A stretch of DNA of 64,000 bases, taken from NCBI RefSeq assembly GCF_949987535.1, contig NC_080073.1, positions 92,419,344-92,483,343 on the forward strand, read 5' to 3'. Shown here piece after piece: positions 1 to 12,490 of this stretch; the first letter of the stretch is position 1, and every line of letters begins with the position of its first letter. The notes beneath the pieces were generated by a model. The model was not told where the DNA came from and ran no database searches. It worked only from the letters and a program-made list of their open reading frames with translations. Origin of the DNA: Balaenoptera acutorostrata (taxonomy: Eukaryota; Chordata; Mammalia; Artiodactyla; Balaenopteridae). Made by a program: the position numbers and the translations under genes.

Positions 1-322
1 ACTTTAAAGGCTATTACAAGAGAGAAAGAAGAACACTACATAATGATCAAGGGATCAATCCAAGAAGAAGATAAAACAATTGTAAATATTTATGCACCCA
101 ACATAGGAGCATCTCAATACATAAGGCAAATGCTAACAGCCATAAAAGGGGAAATCAACAGTAACACAATAATAGTAGGGGACTTTAACACCCCACTTTC
201 ACCAATGGACAGATCAACCAAAATGAAAATAGATAAGGAAACATAAGCTTTAAATGACACATGAAACAAGATGGACTTAATTGATATTTCTACAACACTC
301 CATTCAAAAATAACAGAATATT
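1..322 (+). mobile_element. L1 copy A, left part (ORF2 endonuclease region)
   Basis: This is the left portion of a plus-strand L1 retrotransposon whose 5' part lies outside the window. Bases 43-246 read as the central endonuclease domain of ORF2p, with the NIYAPN and GDFNTPL motifs that carry active-site residues; a TAA at 244-246 then closes the frame. The DNA aligns without large gaps to bases 16723-17045 of the longer L1 later in the window. Homology stops near 322 and resumes at about 3640, so copy A was split by a later insertion (306-3650). The protein is dead: an early stop, and a frame change before the break. Confidence 0.9.
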
Positions 323-2300
323 TTTGTTTATGGTGTTAGGGAGTGTTCTAATTTCATTCTTTTACAAGTAGCTGTCCAGTTTTCCCAGCACCACTTATTG
401 AAGAGGCTGTCTATTCTCCACTGTATATTCTTCCCTCCTTTATCAAAAATAAGGTGACCATATGTGTGTGGGTTTACCTCTGGGCTTTCTATCCTGTTCC
501 ATTGATCTATATTTCTGTTTTTGTGCCAGTACCAGACTGTCTTGATTACTGTAGCTTTGTAGCATAGTCTGAAGTCAGGGATCCTGATTCCTCCAGCTCC
601 GCTTTTCTTTCTCAAGATTGCTTTGGCTATTCCAGGTCTTTTGTGTTTCCATACAAATTGTGAAATTTTTTGTTCTAGTTCTGTAAAAAATGCCATTGGT
701 AATTTGATAGGGATTGCATTGCATCTGTAGATTGCTTTGGGTAGTATAGTCATTTTCAAAATGTTGATTCTTCTAATCCAAGAACTTGGTATTTCCCTCC
801 ATCTGTTTGTATCATCTTTAATTTCTTTGATCAGTGTCTTATAGTTTTCTGCATACAGGTCTTTTGTCTCCTTAGGTAGGTTTATTCCTAAGTATTTTAT
901 TCTTTTGGTTGCAATGGTAAATCGGAATTTTTCCTTAATTTCTCTTTCAGATTTTTCATCATTAGTGTATAGGAATGTAAGATTTCTGTGCATTAATTTT
1001 GTATCCTGCTACTTTACCAAATTCATTGATTAGCTCTGGTAGTTTTCTGGTAGCATCTTTAGGATTCTCTATGTAGAGTATCATGTCATCTGCAAACAGT
1101 GACAGATTTACTTCTTCTTTTCTGATTTGGATTTATTTCTTTTTCTTGCCTGGTCGCTGTGGCTAAAACTTCCAAAACTATGTTTAATAATAGTGGTGAG
1201 AGTGGGCAACCTTTTCTTGTTCCTGATCTTTGTGGAAATGGTTTCAGTATTTCACTATTGAGGATGATGTTCACTGTGGATTTGTCGTATATGGTCCTGG
1301 GCTTTTGTTTGCTGGAAGATTTTTAATCACAGTTTCAATTTCAGTGCTTGTGATTAGTCTGTTTATATTTTCTATTACTTCCTGATTCAGTCTCAGAAGG
1401 TTGTGTTTTTCTAAGAATTTGTCCATTTCTTCCAGGTTGTCCATTTTATTGGCATACAGTTGCTTGTAGTATTCTCTCATGATCCTTTGTGTTTCTGCAG
1501 TGTCAATTGTTACTTCTCCTTTTTTATTTCTAATTCTATTGATTTGAGTCTTCTCCCGTTTTTTCTTGATGAGTCTGGCTAATGGTTTATCAATTTTTTT
1601 TATCTTCTCAAAGAACCAGCTTTTAGTTTTATTGATCTTTGCTATCGTTTCCTTCATTTCTTTTTTATTTATTTCTGATCTCATATTTATTATTTCTTTC
1701 CTTCTGCTAAATTACGGGGTTTTTGGTTCTTTTTTCTCTAATTGCTTTAGGTGTAAGTTTAGGCTTTTTATCTGAGATGTTTCTTGTTTCTTAAGGTAGG
1801 ATTGTATTGCTATAAAATTCCCTCTTAGAACTGCTTTTGCTGCATCCCATAGGTTTTGGATCATCGTATTTTCATTCTCATTTGTCTCTAGGTATTTTTC
1901 GATTTCCTCTTTGATTTCTTCAGTGATCTCTTGGTTATTAAGTAGTGCATTGTTTAGCCTCCATGTGTTTGTATTTTTTACAGATTTTTCCTGTAATTGA
2001 TATCTAGTCTCATAGCGTTGTGGTCGGAAAAGATACTTGATATGATTTCAATTTTCTTAAATTCACCAAGGCTTGATTTGTGACCTAAGATACTATCTAT
2101 CCTGGAGAATGCTGCATGAGCGCTTGAGAAGAAAATGTATTCTGTTGGATTTGGATGGAATGTCCTATAAATATCAAATAAGTCCATCTTGTTTAATGTG
2201 TCATTTAAAGCTTGTGTTCCCTTATTTATTTTCATTTTGGATGATTTGCCCATTGGTGAACATGGGGTGTTAAAGTCTGCTACTATGATTGTGTTACTGT
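320..2300 (-). mobile_element. L1 copy C, inverted ORF2 block
   Basis: Read on the minus strand this is L1 ORF2, from the endonuclease region (about 2300-1980) through the linker (1684-1271) to the reverse transcriptase and C-terminal region (1274-328). The FADD catalytic motif is intact here (complement of 1085-1096), unlike copies A and B. About 470 bp of the finger/palm region, including RT motif A, is missing at about 1293: sense text jumps from the KSPG segment straight to the YDKPTAN segment. The block adjoins a forward L1 block at 2296-2300 with five shared bases (ACTGT). An inverted 5' part followed by a forward 3' part is the signature of twin-primed L1 insertion. The reading frame is broken, so it encodes nothing complete. 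Confidence 0.88.
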
Positions 2301-2963
2301 TGGTGGGAATGTAAATTGATACAGCCAGTATGGAGAACAGTACGGAGGTTCCTTAAAAAACTAAAAATAGAACTACCATACGACCCAGCAATCCCACTAC
2401 TGGGCATATACCCTGAGAAAACCATAATTCAAAAAGAGTCATGTACCAAAATGTTCACTGCAGCTCTATTTACAATAGCCAGGACATGGAAGCAACCTAA
2501 GTGTCCATCAACAGATGAGTGGATAAAGAACATGTGGCACATATATACAATGGAATATTACTCAGCCATAAAAAGCAACGAAATTGAGTTAGTTGTAGTG
2601 AGGTAGATGGACCTAGAGTCTGTCATACAGAGTGAAGTAAGTCAGAAAGAGAAAAACAAATACCGTATGCTAACACATATATATGGAATCTAAAAATAAA
2701 TAAATAAATAAATAAGTTGTCATGAAGAAACTAGGGGCAGCACAGGAATAAAGACACGGACTTACTAGAGAATGGACTTGAGGACACGGGGAGGGGGAAG
2801 GGTAAGCTGGGACAAAGTGAGAGAGTGGCGTGGAAACACATACACTACCAAATATAAAACTGATAGCTAGTGGGAAGCAGCTGCATAGCACAGGGCGATC
2901 ACCTCTGGGCTTTGTCACCACCTAGAGGGGTGGGATAGGGAGTGTGGGAGGGAGGGAGACACA
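2296..2963 (+). mobile_element. L1 copy C, forward ORF2 C-terminus and partial 3' UTR
   Basis: Bases 2289-2606 encode the cysteine-containing C-terminal region of ORF2p ([15 protein letters not shown] start, then [11 protein letters not shown] and IYTMEYYSAIKSNEIE), ending at a premature TAG (2604-2606) in GAGGTAG. The cetacean-type L1 3' UTR follows, with its AGCTAGTGGGAAGCAGC segment, but it stops in mid-UTR at about 2963 with no poly(A) of its own. The sequence then switches to the ORF2 C-terminal region of a different L1. It is the forward half of the twin-primed structure whose inverted half lies at 320-2300. Confidence 0.85.
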
Positions 2964-3640
2964 ATCCCATTCCTGGGCATATATCCGGAGAAAATTCTAA
3001 TTCCAAAAGATACATGCATCCCTATGCTCATAGCAGCACTATTTACAATAGCCAAAACATGGAAACAACCTTAATGTCCATTGATAGATGAATGGATAAA
3101 GAATATGTGGTATATAGACACAATGGAATACTACTCACCCATAAAAGAGAACAAAATAATGCCATTCGCAGCAACATGGATGGACCTAGAGATTATCATA
3201 CTACGTGAAGTAAGTCAGACAGAGAAAGACAAATATCATATGATATAGCTTATATGAGGAATCTGAAAAAATAATACAAATGAATTTGTTTACAAAACAG
3301 AAATAGACCCACAGACTTAGAAAACAAACTTATGGTTACCAAAGGGGAAATGTGGGGGTGGGGGGAGGGATAAGTTAGGAGTTTGGGATTAACATATACA
3401 CACTACTATATATATAAAATAGGTAACCAAAAAGGACTTACTGTATAGCACAGGGAACTATACTCAATATTTTGTAATAACCTACAAGGGAAAAGACTCT
3501 AAAAAACTATATATATATATATGTATATATAACTGAATCAGTGTACTGTGCACCTGAAACTAACATGACATTGGAAATCATCTATACTTCAATAAAAACT
3601 GCAAGAAAAATAAAACAAAAACAAAAAACAAAAACAACAG
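2961..3640 (+). mobile_element. older-type L1 3' end with A-rich tail (end of copy C)
   Basis: It starts abruptly within ORF2 at the AATCCCATTCCTGGGCATAT segment and runs through the last ORF2 codons (WMDLEIII-like). Its 3' UTR differs from that of copies A and B, with TATGGTTACCAAAGGGGAAA and CTGTATAGCACAGGGAACTA. It ends in an AATAAAAACTGC stretch and an A-rich tail (3600-3635). Directly after the tail the interrupted copy A resumes. The bases around 306-320 and 3631-3645 (AAAAAYAACAGAMTA) look like a decayed target-site duplication, which would make 320-3640 a single insertion event. Confidence 0.8.
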
Positions 3641-6600
3641 ACTACACTTTCTTCTCAAGTGCTCATGGAACATTCTTCAGGATAGATCATATCTTGGGTC
3701 ACAAATCAAGCCTTGATAAATATAAGAAAATTGAAATCATATCAATCAACTTTTCCAACCAAAATGCTATGAGATTAGAAATTAACTAGAGCGAAAAAAA
3801 GATAAAAAACACAAACACATGGAGGCTAAACAATACGTTACTAAATAACCAAGAGATCACTGAAGAAATCAAAGAGGAAATCAAAAATTGCCTAGAGACA
3901 AATGACAACGAAAATACTATGATCCAAAACCTTTGGGATGCAGCAAAAGCAGTTCTAAGAGGGAAGTTTATAGCAATACAATCCTACCTCAAGAAACAAG
4001 AAAAAGCTCAAATAAACAACCTAACCTTACACCTAAAGCAATTAGAGAAAGAAGAACAAAAAACCCCCAAAGTTAGCAGAAGTAAAGAAGTCATAAAAAT
4101 CAGATCAGAAATAAATGAAAAAGAAATGAAGGAAATGATAGCAAAGATCAATAAAACTAAAAGCTGGTTCTTCGAGAAGATAAACAAAATTGATAAACCA
4201 TTAGCCAGACTTATCAAGAAAAAAAGGGAGAAGACTCAAATCAACAGAATTAGAAATGAAAAAGAAGTAACTACTGACACTGAAGAAATACCAAGGATCA
4301 TGAGAGATTACTACAAGCAACCATATGCCAGTAAAATGGACAACCTGGAAGAAATGGACAAATTCTTACAAAAGCACAACCTTCTGACAGAACCAGGAAG
4401 AAAGAGAAAATATAAACAGCCCAATCACAAGCACTGAAATTGAAACTGTGATTTAAAATCTTCCAAGAAACAAAAGCCCAGGACCAGATGGCTTCCCAGG
4501 TGAATTCTATCAAACATTTGGAGAAGAGCTAACACCTATCCTTCTCAAACTTTTCCAAAATATAGCAGAGGGAGGAACACTCCCAAATTCATTCTATGAG
4601 GCCACCATCACCCTGATACCAAAACCAGACAAAGATTTCACAGAAAAAGAAAACTACAGGCCAATATCACTGATGAACATAGATGCAAAAATCCTCAACA
4701 AAATACTAGCAAACAGAATCCAGCAGCACATTAAAAGGATCATACACCATGATCAAGTGGGGTTTATCCCAGGAAAGCAAGAATTCTTCAATATACGCAA
4801 ATCAATCAATGTGATACACCATATTAACAAATTGAAGGATAAAAACCAGATGATAATCTCAATAGATGCAGAAATAGCTTCCAACAAAATTCAACACACA
4901 TTTATGATAAAAACTCTCCAGAAAGTAGGCATAGAGGGAACTTAGCCCAACATATTAAAGGCCATATATGACAAACCCACAGCCAACATCGTTCTCAATG
5001 GTGAAAAACGGAAACCATTTCCACTAAGATCAGGAACAAGACAAGGTTGCCCACTCTCACCACTATTATTCAACATAGTTTTGGAAGCTTTAGCCACAGC
5101 AATCAGACAAGTAAAAGAAATAAAAGAAGTCCAAATCAGAAAAGAAGAAGTAAAACTGTCACTGTTTGCACATGACATGATACTATACATAGAGAATCCT
5201 AAATATGCTACCAGAAAACTACTACAGCTCATCAATGAATTCGGTAGAGTAGCAGGATACAAAATTAATGCACAGAAATCTCTTGCATTCCCATACACTA
5301 ATGATGAAAAATCTGAAAGAGAAATTAAGGAAACACTCCCATTTACCATTGCAGCAAAAAGAATAAAATACCTAGGAATAAACCTACCTAAGGAGACAAA
5401 AGACCTGTATGCAGAAAAATATAAGACACTGATGAAATTAAAGATGATACAAGCAGATGGAGAGATATACCATATTCTTGGACTGTAAGAATCAACATTG
5501 TGAAAATGACTATACTACCCAAAGCAATCTACAGATTCAATGCAATCCCTATCAAACTACCACTGGCATTTTTCACAGAACTAGAACAAAAAATTTCACA
5601 ATTTGTATGGAAACACAAAAGACCCTGAATATCCAAAGCAATCTTGAGAAAGAAAAACAGAGCTGGAGGAATCAGGATCCCTGACTTCAGACTATACTAC
5701 AAAGCTACAGTAATGAAGACAGTCTGGTACTGGCACAAAAACAGAAATATAGATCAATGGAACAGGACGAAAGCCCAGAGATAAACCCATGCCCATATGG
5801 TCACCTTATTTTTGATAAAGGAGGCCAGAATATACAATGGAGAAAAGACAGCCTCTTCAATAAGTGGTGCTGGGAAAACTGGACAACTACATGTAAAAGA
5901 ATGAAATTAGAACACTCCCTAACACCATCAACAAAAATAAACTCAAAATGGATTAATGACCTAAATATAAGGCCAGACACCATAAAACTCTTAGAGGAAA
6001 ACTTAGGAAGAATACTCTATGACATAAATCAGAGCAAGATCTTTTTTGACCCACCTCTGAGAGAAATGGAAGTAATTAGAAAAATAAACAAATGGGATGT
6101 AATGAAACTTAAAAGCTTTTGCACAGCAAAGGAAACCATAAACAGAGGAAAAGACAACCCTCTGAATGGGAGAAAATATTTGCAAACGAAGCAACTGACA
6201 AAGGATTAATCTCCAAAATTTACAAGCAGCTCATGAGCTCAATATCAAAAAAACAAACAACCCAATCCAAAAATCAGCAGAGACCTAAATAGACATTTCT
6301 CCAAAGAAGATATATACAGATTGCCAACAAGCACATGAAAGGATGCTCAACAACACTAATCATTAGAGAAATGCAAATCAAAACTACAATGAGGTATCAC
6401 CTCACACCAGTCAGAATGGTCATCATCAAAAAATCTACAAACAATACATGCTGGAGAGGGTGTGGAGAAAAGGGAACCCTCTTGCACTGTTGGTGGGAAT
6501 GTAAATTGATACAGCCACTATCGAGAACAGTATGGAGGTTCCTTAAAAAAAGTAAAAATAGAACTGCCGTATGACCCAGCAATCCCAATACTGGGCATAT

Positions 6601-7258
6601 ACCATGAGAAAACCATAATTCAAAAAGAGTCGTGTACCACAATGTTCACTGCAGCCCTATTTACAATAGCCAGGGCATGGAAGCAACCTAAGTGTCCATC
6701 GACAGATGAGTGGATAAAGAAGATATGGCATATATATACAATGGAATATTACTCAGCCATAAAAAGCAACGATATTGAGTTATTTGTAGTGAGGTAGATG
6801 GACCTAGAGTTTGTCATACAGAGTGAAGTAAGTCAGAAAGAGAAAAACAAATACCGTATGCTAACACATACATATGGAATAAAAAAAATTAAAAAAAAAG
6901 ATTCTGAAGAACCTAGGGGTAGGACAGGAATAAAGACACAGACGTAGAAAATGGACTTGAGGACACGGCATGAGTCGGGGGTAGAAGGGTAAGCTGGGAT
7001 GAAGTGAGAGAGTAGCACTGACATATGTACCCTACCAACTGTAAAATAGATAGCTAGTGGGAAGCAGCCACATAGCACAGGGATATCAGCTCGGTGCTTT
7101 GTGACCACCTAGAAGGGTGGGATAGGGACGGTGGGAGGGAGATGCAAGAGGGAGGGGATATGGGGATATATGGGTATGTATAGCTGATTCACTTTGTTAT
7201 ACAGCAGAAACTAACACAACAATGTAAAGCAATTATACTCCAATAAAGATGTTAAAAA
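3641..7258 (+). mobile_element. L1 copy A, right part (ORF2 remainder, 3' UTR, poly(A))
   Basis: This continues the L1 interrupted at 322: endonuclease end (3646-3789), linker (3919-4437), reverse transcriptase (4673-5488), C-terminal pieces (5457-6574) and 3' UTR (about 6870-7250), ending at AATAAAGATG plus a short A run. It is not functional. The endonuclease SDH motif reads SNQ (about 3757-3765). There are stops at 4943-4945 and 6795-6797. RT motif A reads DAEIASNKI (4864 on), and the FADD box reads FAHD (5165-5176). It lacks four bases near 5436 and carries further indels near 5767, 6140, 6310 and 6545. Copy B carries the same lesions except for the SNQ change and the 4943 stop. Confidence 0.92.
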
Positions 7259-7606
7259 AACCCCTTCCTAGGATCTGTCATTAGCTAGAACAATAAGCAC
7301 TTCTGAATAGCTAGTGAATAGCTAAAGCAGTACAAGTCTGTGTTATTATGTATTTTCAATATTACTTCAAATTTTCAAGTTAAAGTAGGTTAAACTCACA
7401 AATGAAATTTAAAAAAATAAATAAATGTAATTATCTCTAGGGAACAAGTCTGGGGCTGGGGAATTGAGATTGGGTAGATGGATTTTAACTTTTAAAATTT
7501 ACACTTATTTTAAATTTATTTTACTCTATTACCTTTATTCTAGTGCATAACAGAAAGCTGAAACCCAAGGTTATTATACATTCCCAACTTTAGAAATCTT
7601 TGTAAG
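7259..7606. other. non-repeat or unassigned spacer
   Basis: This AT-rich stretch lies between the poly(A) of L1 copy A and the LTR at 7607. I see no coding frame and no family I can name. Confidence 0.5.
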
Positions 7607-8091
7607 TGTAGGGGTTCAGAACAGGCCTCCCCAAGATGTCTACTTTGACATGTGGATTTTTTTGAGCTAAAGGTAGTGGAGTCCCTTTGAGCTCAAGAGA
7701 AACTACTAACCCTCCCTTAGCTACTTAGAGAAGTTTATATTGGAAACTTTTCCCAGAAAAGAATTATGATCAGAGATAAATTTTATCTAAGCGGACCCAT
7801 CTATCTGGCAGGACAAACATCTAATTATTAAACATCTGCTCTTCTTATCATCCTGTGAATGACCCTCCTGTCCTTGGATTCCCCAGGCCCTTAGCCCATT
7901 CCTTAGCTCAGGATGGCATATACACCTCCTTTTACCTTTCTGCCTCTGATCCTCTCATGTATATAGGATTCCTGTACATACGAAGTTAAATTTGATTTTC
8001 TTCTGCTAATATGTCTCATGTCATTTTATTTGACCAGCCACAAAGAACCAAAGAAGGGAAGAGGGGGCAGGAAATTCCCCCCTTCCCGACA
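7607..8091 (+). mobile_element. solitary LTR of an old endogenous retrovirus or MaLR-like element
   Basis: A 485-bp unit begins TGTAGGGG and ends CCCGACA, the TG...CA ends expected of an LTR. A TATA-like ATGTATATAGG lies at about 7957-7970 and a short pyrimidine/GC segment before the end, which suits promoter and polyadenylation functions of an LTR. No internal retroviral sequence flanks it on either side, so it is a solo LTR. No clear short target duplication was found. The family was not assigned with certainty (ERVL or related is my guess). Confidence 0.55.
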
Positions 8092-11000
8092 GAAGATTGG
8101 GGGACCCAATTTGCATATCTGCCCCTGTGTCAGGGGTCAGGTTTAGGGTAAGGCACATGGGATTAGGTATTCCAGGTTGTTGACAAATGTTCTAGATTTG
8201 TGATAAATTCAAGCCTTCTGGGGTAACGTAATGAAGCCACAAACGGATCAAAGACTATAAAGGGTAACAGCAGGTTTTGGAAGTTCACACAGTAATATGT
8301 CCAGGTTCCCTGGAATTAGTTCAGGCAGTCAGGGATTAGGGCAAAACATCGCTGTCCTGGATGGTTCCTGCATTTTCCCCACACTAGTCATAGGCTAGGT
8401 GGTAGCAGTACCAAGCCAAACTGGTCACATATCACAATGCCAGAGTGGAACAAAGGGGAATAAAATATGTCATATTATAGGTTTCAAATAGAAGATCTCA
8501 ACAGCTGAGCAGGAGCAAATACTTTTAATCTAATTGCTGAATCCAAGCTAAGGGTTTGGATTATCGGGAGAAAACTTGATCGTAAGATATGGTAACTTGG
8601 GTGCAGGGTAATCCATATTAATTCTGGTAAAGCATGACTGACTTACTGTCTAAGTAACTTTCTTGAAGGGCCAGGCTCTTGGCATTTAACATATTTAGTA
8701 AATGCCAACCTGTTCTCTATTCACAAAACTAACTCTTTTTGAAGGCTTTCTGTTGCCCAGAGCCAGAAATAATTCTTCTCTTCTTCATCTCCCAAAGCAC
8801 TTTTTCCAATTTTTATGGCATTTAGCATGTTATGTTATGTACTCTGATTACATATGTGCATTTGTTACTTCCCTCATTAATCTCTGAACTCATGGAAATT
8901 TTGGGTATATGCATTTGTCACAGGGACTGGCCATGGGCCTTGCACATCATTTGTGAAAGAAGATTCAAGACCAGATTAAGTACTACCTGAGAACCCCAAG
9001 ATGACAAATTTTGCCCATCTCTTTTGAGACTGAATTGTCATCTGCAATGTGCCTTATGACCATGCTTTGGTTGCGTCACAGAATTCAGAATTTACATTGC
9101 CATATACAAGCTATAAGTATATACTATTATTTCCACTTATAACCTTTAGAGGAATGGAAATGTTTTCTATTGGTGTTAACAGGTACTACACATCTTTCTA
9201 GATCAGATGTTTGTGTTAAGAAACTAGACAATGATTTTCATTAATAAGAACTGAGAAGATATTTGAATATGTCTGTTTTAATAATAACAATGATTTCTTC
9301 AGGCTGCATAGTTTAAGCTACTTTCTAAGATTACATCATCTAAATCCTTATAAAAGTTACAATATTTTTCCACAAAGACAAACTAAGACTCTACATATCC
9401 ATTGTCTATAAACCTAAAATAGTAATGAAAATGTCTTAAAGAAACAGAAGCAAAATTCATGCAAGCAACATTCAAAGCAAGCAATTTTCTGTGATTTTAA
9501 GTATATGCAAAGAAATTCTGAGTAACCTACACATTCAAGGTGTGTCTTCTAAGAAATAAAGATCTGGGGTCTACTTATGTTCCAGAGAATTCCTTTTTTC
9601 CTCTTCTCCTAAGGCTGTTATCTCTTTTCTTGTTATTATGGATGAAATTGGTTTAGAACATAAAAAACAGAATTGATATTTGATCCTTGAATAATGCTGA
9701 AGATAATATATGCAGGAAAGTTTTTCCAAGCATGTCTGGGTATATACCTTTGAATTTTACTGGAAAACATGTCATTTCATTCAGAACTCTGAATTAAGAT
9801 GCACAATTTTTTGCTGAAGGCTATTTTAAATTAGGCTAATAAATTGCTACTCTCTGCCTTGCGTGATAATGCATTACATTATCTACTGATGTACATGTAT
9901 TGTTTGACTCTAATGGTGTGGAAATTAAATGTTAGACATGGGCCAGATGTTCCTATAGATGAACATGAAGTACGACTCTGGCATAGTTATGTCTCACCGC
10001 GACAGAGAGAAGAATGCGGTAACCACCAAGAGCAACCACCTCAAAAAATATCCTCTGATACTGGTCTCGTAAGAACTAACATTGTGTAAGCCTAGACCCT
10101 CCCTTTGTCCTTGTCTTTGAGAAGTGTTATAAATGTCAGCAGTATTTGCACCTGTTCGTGAGGAAAGAAACCTTGTTTCCTAAAATACAGAATAAAACAA
10201 ATCATGAATATAAAACTACCTGGAGGGGTATCCAGAGATGGTAAATATCTGTCATCTTTATTGGACAGACAGCAGCTGCTTGGAATGTTTCCCTGGACTG
10301 AGCACCTCAACGTGGCAGTGAGGGGTCATTCCTTTGCAACTGCAAAGAGTTCACAGCAGGGTAGGAGGGATGTGGAAGTTGGGGGGAAGGGAAATGGCAA
10401 ACAAATGGGCCTTATGGTGAATTTTAATCAAGATTCCCTGCTGGCTTTAGCCCCACTGGAAAAAAGGAGAAAAAAAAGAAACCCATTATCTCCTATTTGA
10501 GGCTAACTTACGAATGGGATCATAACTCAAATAGTAGAAACATGTCATAAGAATGAGGTGGGGTGGGGGAGTGCACAGAACGTTTGCTGCTCTTGCTTCT
10601 ACTGATGCTAAACAGACTACTAATAATACGCCAATATATCTTTGAAAATCATCAGAGAAGTGGCATAGGAGATAAATACATTACATCATCTTACCATAAG
10701 TCAGTCACCCACTCACTGAGAAATGTTTTTGAAGATCTGTGCTAATGGATGCAAGGATGGGCTTCTGGAAGCTTAGAGGTGGGTGCACTTCAGTTGTGGA
10801 TAAAAAAGTGAAGAAGGAAATCTATGGGCATGTTCAATAATACCCAAGAAGAACTGTGGAGAAAGACAAACACATCTCAGTGCAAGGCTAGGTCAGTGTT
10901 TGCAAGGATCTTCTTTTAAAAGAGCTGCTGACTTCCAAGAGGAATATCATGAGAAAATGCAACACGGAGAAAGAGAAGAATTTATCCCTTCATGAGTTAT

Positions 11001-12240
11001 TTCAGCTGCAAGTGTTGCTATCATTTTCCCCCCTCACTCTCTTGGGTTTTGCTTGAAATATGGACAGTGAGGGATTCATTGCTTTGTGCACTAGAGGTTT
11101 CATTCGTATGCTTCTCACTAACAGCGATATTTCCTTTCTGATTTATGTGACTTCATTTCTTTTTTCTTTATTTAGCATCATTTCTGATTTTTAGTCCAAT
11201 AAACTGATTTCTCAGGAGTCGCCTAACTTTTCTCTTTTGCCTTATTCTTCTCTCTTATTTCTTTCTTTGTTATGTCACTTTTGGGAAAAAAAAAAGTAGT
11301 GTTTTGAAAATCTTTTTCTTATTAATCATAAAGGCAAAGTAGTCAGTTTTTATCTCTCACATGAATTTTCTACACAGATGAATGTCATGCCTTTCTGGAT
11401 CTCCCTCTCAAGCTATACATAAACAGAAACCTATCATTTTCCTATTATAAAATATTATTAGTCACATGTTCAATATGTTCCTAATGTCATCAACTCCAGA
11501 CAAATTAAAATAATCTATTCCTGCCTTCCAGGACCATTGAGGTTCATGAGTTGATAAGTAACTGTCGGGAACCTTCACCTGTTGGATAAAATTGCTCCCA
11601 TTTCTCTTAGTCCCGGAAGTTTTCCTTCCTTATCATCTAATCAAATAGCTTCTCATGATCCCTGAAATAGACAGTTGGCAGAATACCCTTCGATAGGTTG
11701 ATGTTGGCATTTTTGTGCTTAACAAGTTTCCTGGTTATTCTGCCAAAATCAACAATTGACATCTTAAAGTCAAACTGTTTTGCTCTTTTTTAAATGTGTT
11801 AGAAGATATCTTTAATAATGAGACAGATTGAATACAGTCACCAAACAAGCAGAGCAAAAAGGGGGAAATGAGGGAGAATAAGAAGAGAAAACATGAGTTT
11901 CTGATGGTCTTACTCTTAATTGGTCATTTCCTCTAGACTCTCACGATTTCAGCTTTGGTACAGTAAGTGGAGTACAGCTTTGGTACAGTAAGTTTCTTCA
12001 GGAAGAAGGGAACAAAGAGGCTATTTTGACCCTTAGCCTCTACAAGAAGAGTCATCTGCAGATCCAAGATGAGTTCACTAGATATTTTACTGAGGTTGGA
12101 GACTAAAGCCTTAACTGGCTTTGTCCTCGGGACATATGTTTCCCTGCACACCTAAAGAAGCAGATTACCATGGCAGGATAACCTGGGAATCCAGGATCCT
12201 TAATAGTATTCAAATACTAAATATTGTGTAGCTAGAATGG
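8092..12240. other. unassigned sequence with a probable L2 fragment
   Basis: There is no gene here; the short open frames at 8702-8887, 9844-10089 and 10204-10500 have no recognisable domain. Bases 8745-8945 resemble the 3' part of an L2 LINE on the plus strand (CATTTGTTACTTCCCTCATT and a CTCATGGAAATTTTGGG-like segment), at low confidence. A 25-bp unit is partly duplicated in tandem at 11951-11992. The rest is AT-rich, single-copy-looking DNA. Confidence 0.4.
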
Positions 12241-12244
12241 TATA

Positions 12245-12490
12245 TTGGTAATGAACATGAATTTGGGAGTTAGGGAGGCTTGAAATAGAATCACATCATC
12301 ACCACCAATGGTCTGTATGGTCATGGCCAAGTTGTTTAAATCCCCTCAACCTCAGCATTCTTATTTGTACAGTAAATGTGACTATAGTATGTATTGCATA
12401 GGATTATTGTGATTATTAAATGAGATAATATACATTAAAATGTTTAATCAAGTGCTTAGTGCATACACCCTTAATACATGTTATCTGCTA
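12245..12490 (+). mobile_element. MIR SINE
   Basis: It shows the diagnostic MIR order on the plus strand: CATGGCCAAGTTGTTTAAATC, then CCTCAACCTCAGCATTCTTATTTGTACAG in diverged form, then AGGATTATTGTGATTATTAAATGAGATAATATA, and a LINE-like end with CAAGTGCTTAGTGCATA. Divergence is high, as expected for an element predating eutherian radiation. Confidence 0.65.

Noticed and set aside
5081..5488. Long frames on the strand opposite to L1 ORF2 (for example 4942-5349 and 18348-18755, minus, 135 codons each)
   Set aside because: They are antisense shadows of the reverse-transcriptase frame and occur at the same place in both copies because the L1 DNA is the same. No domain is seen in the antisense product.
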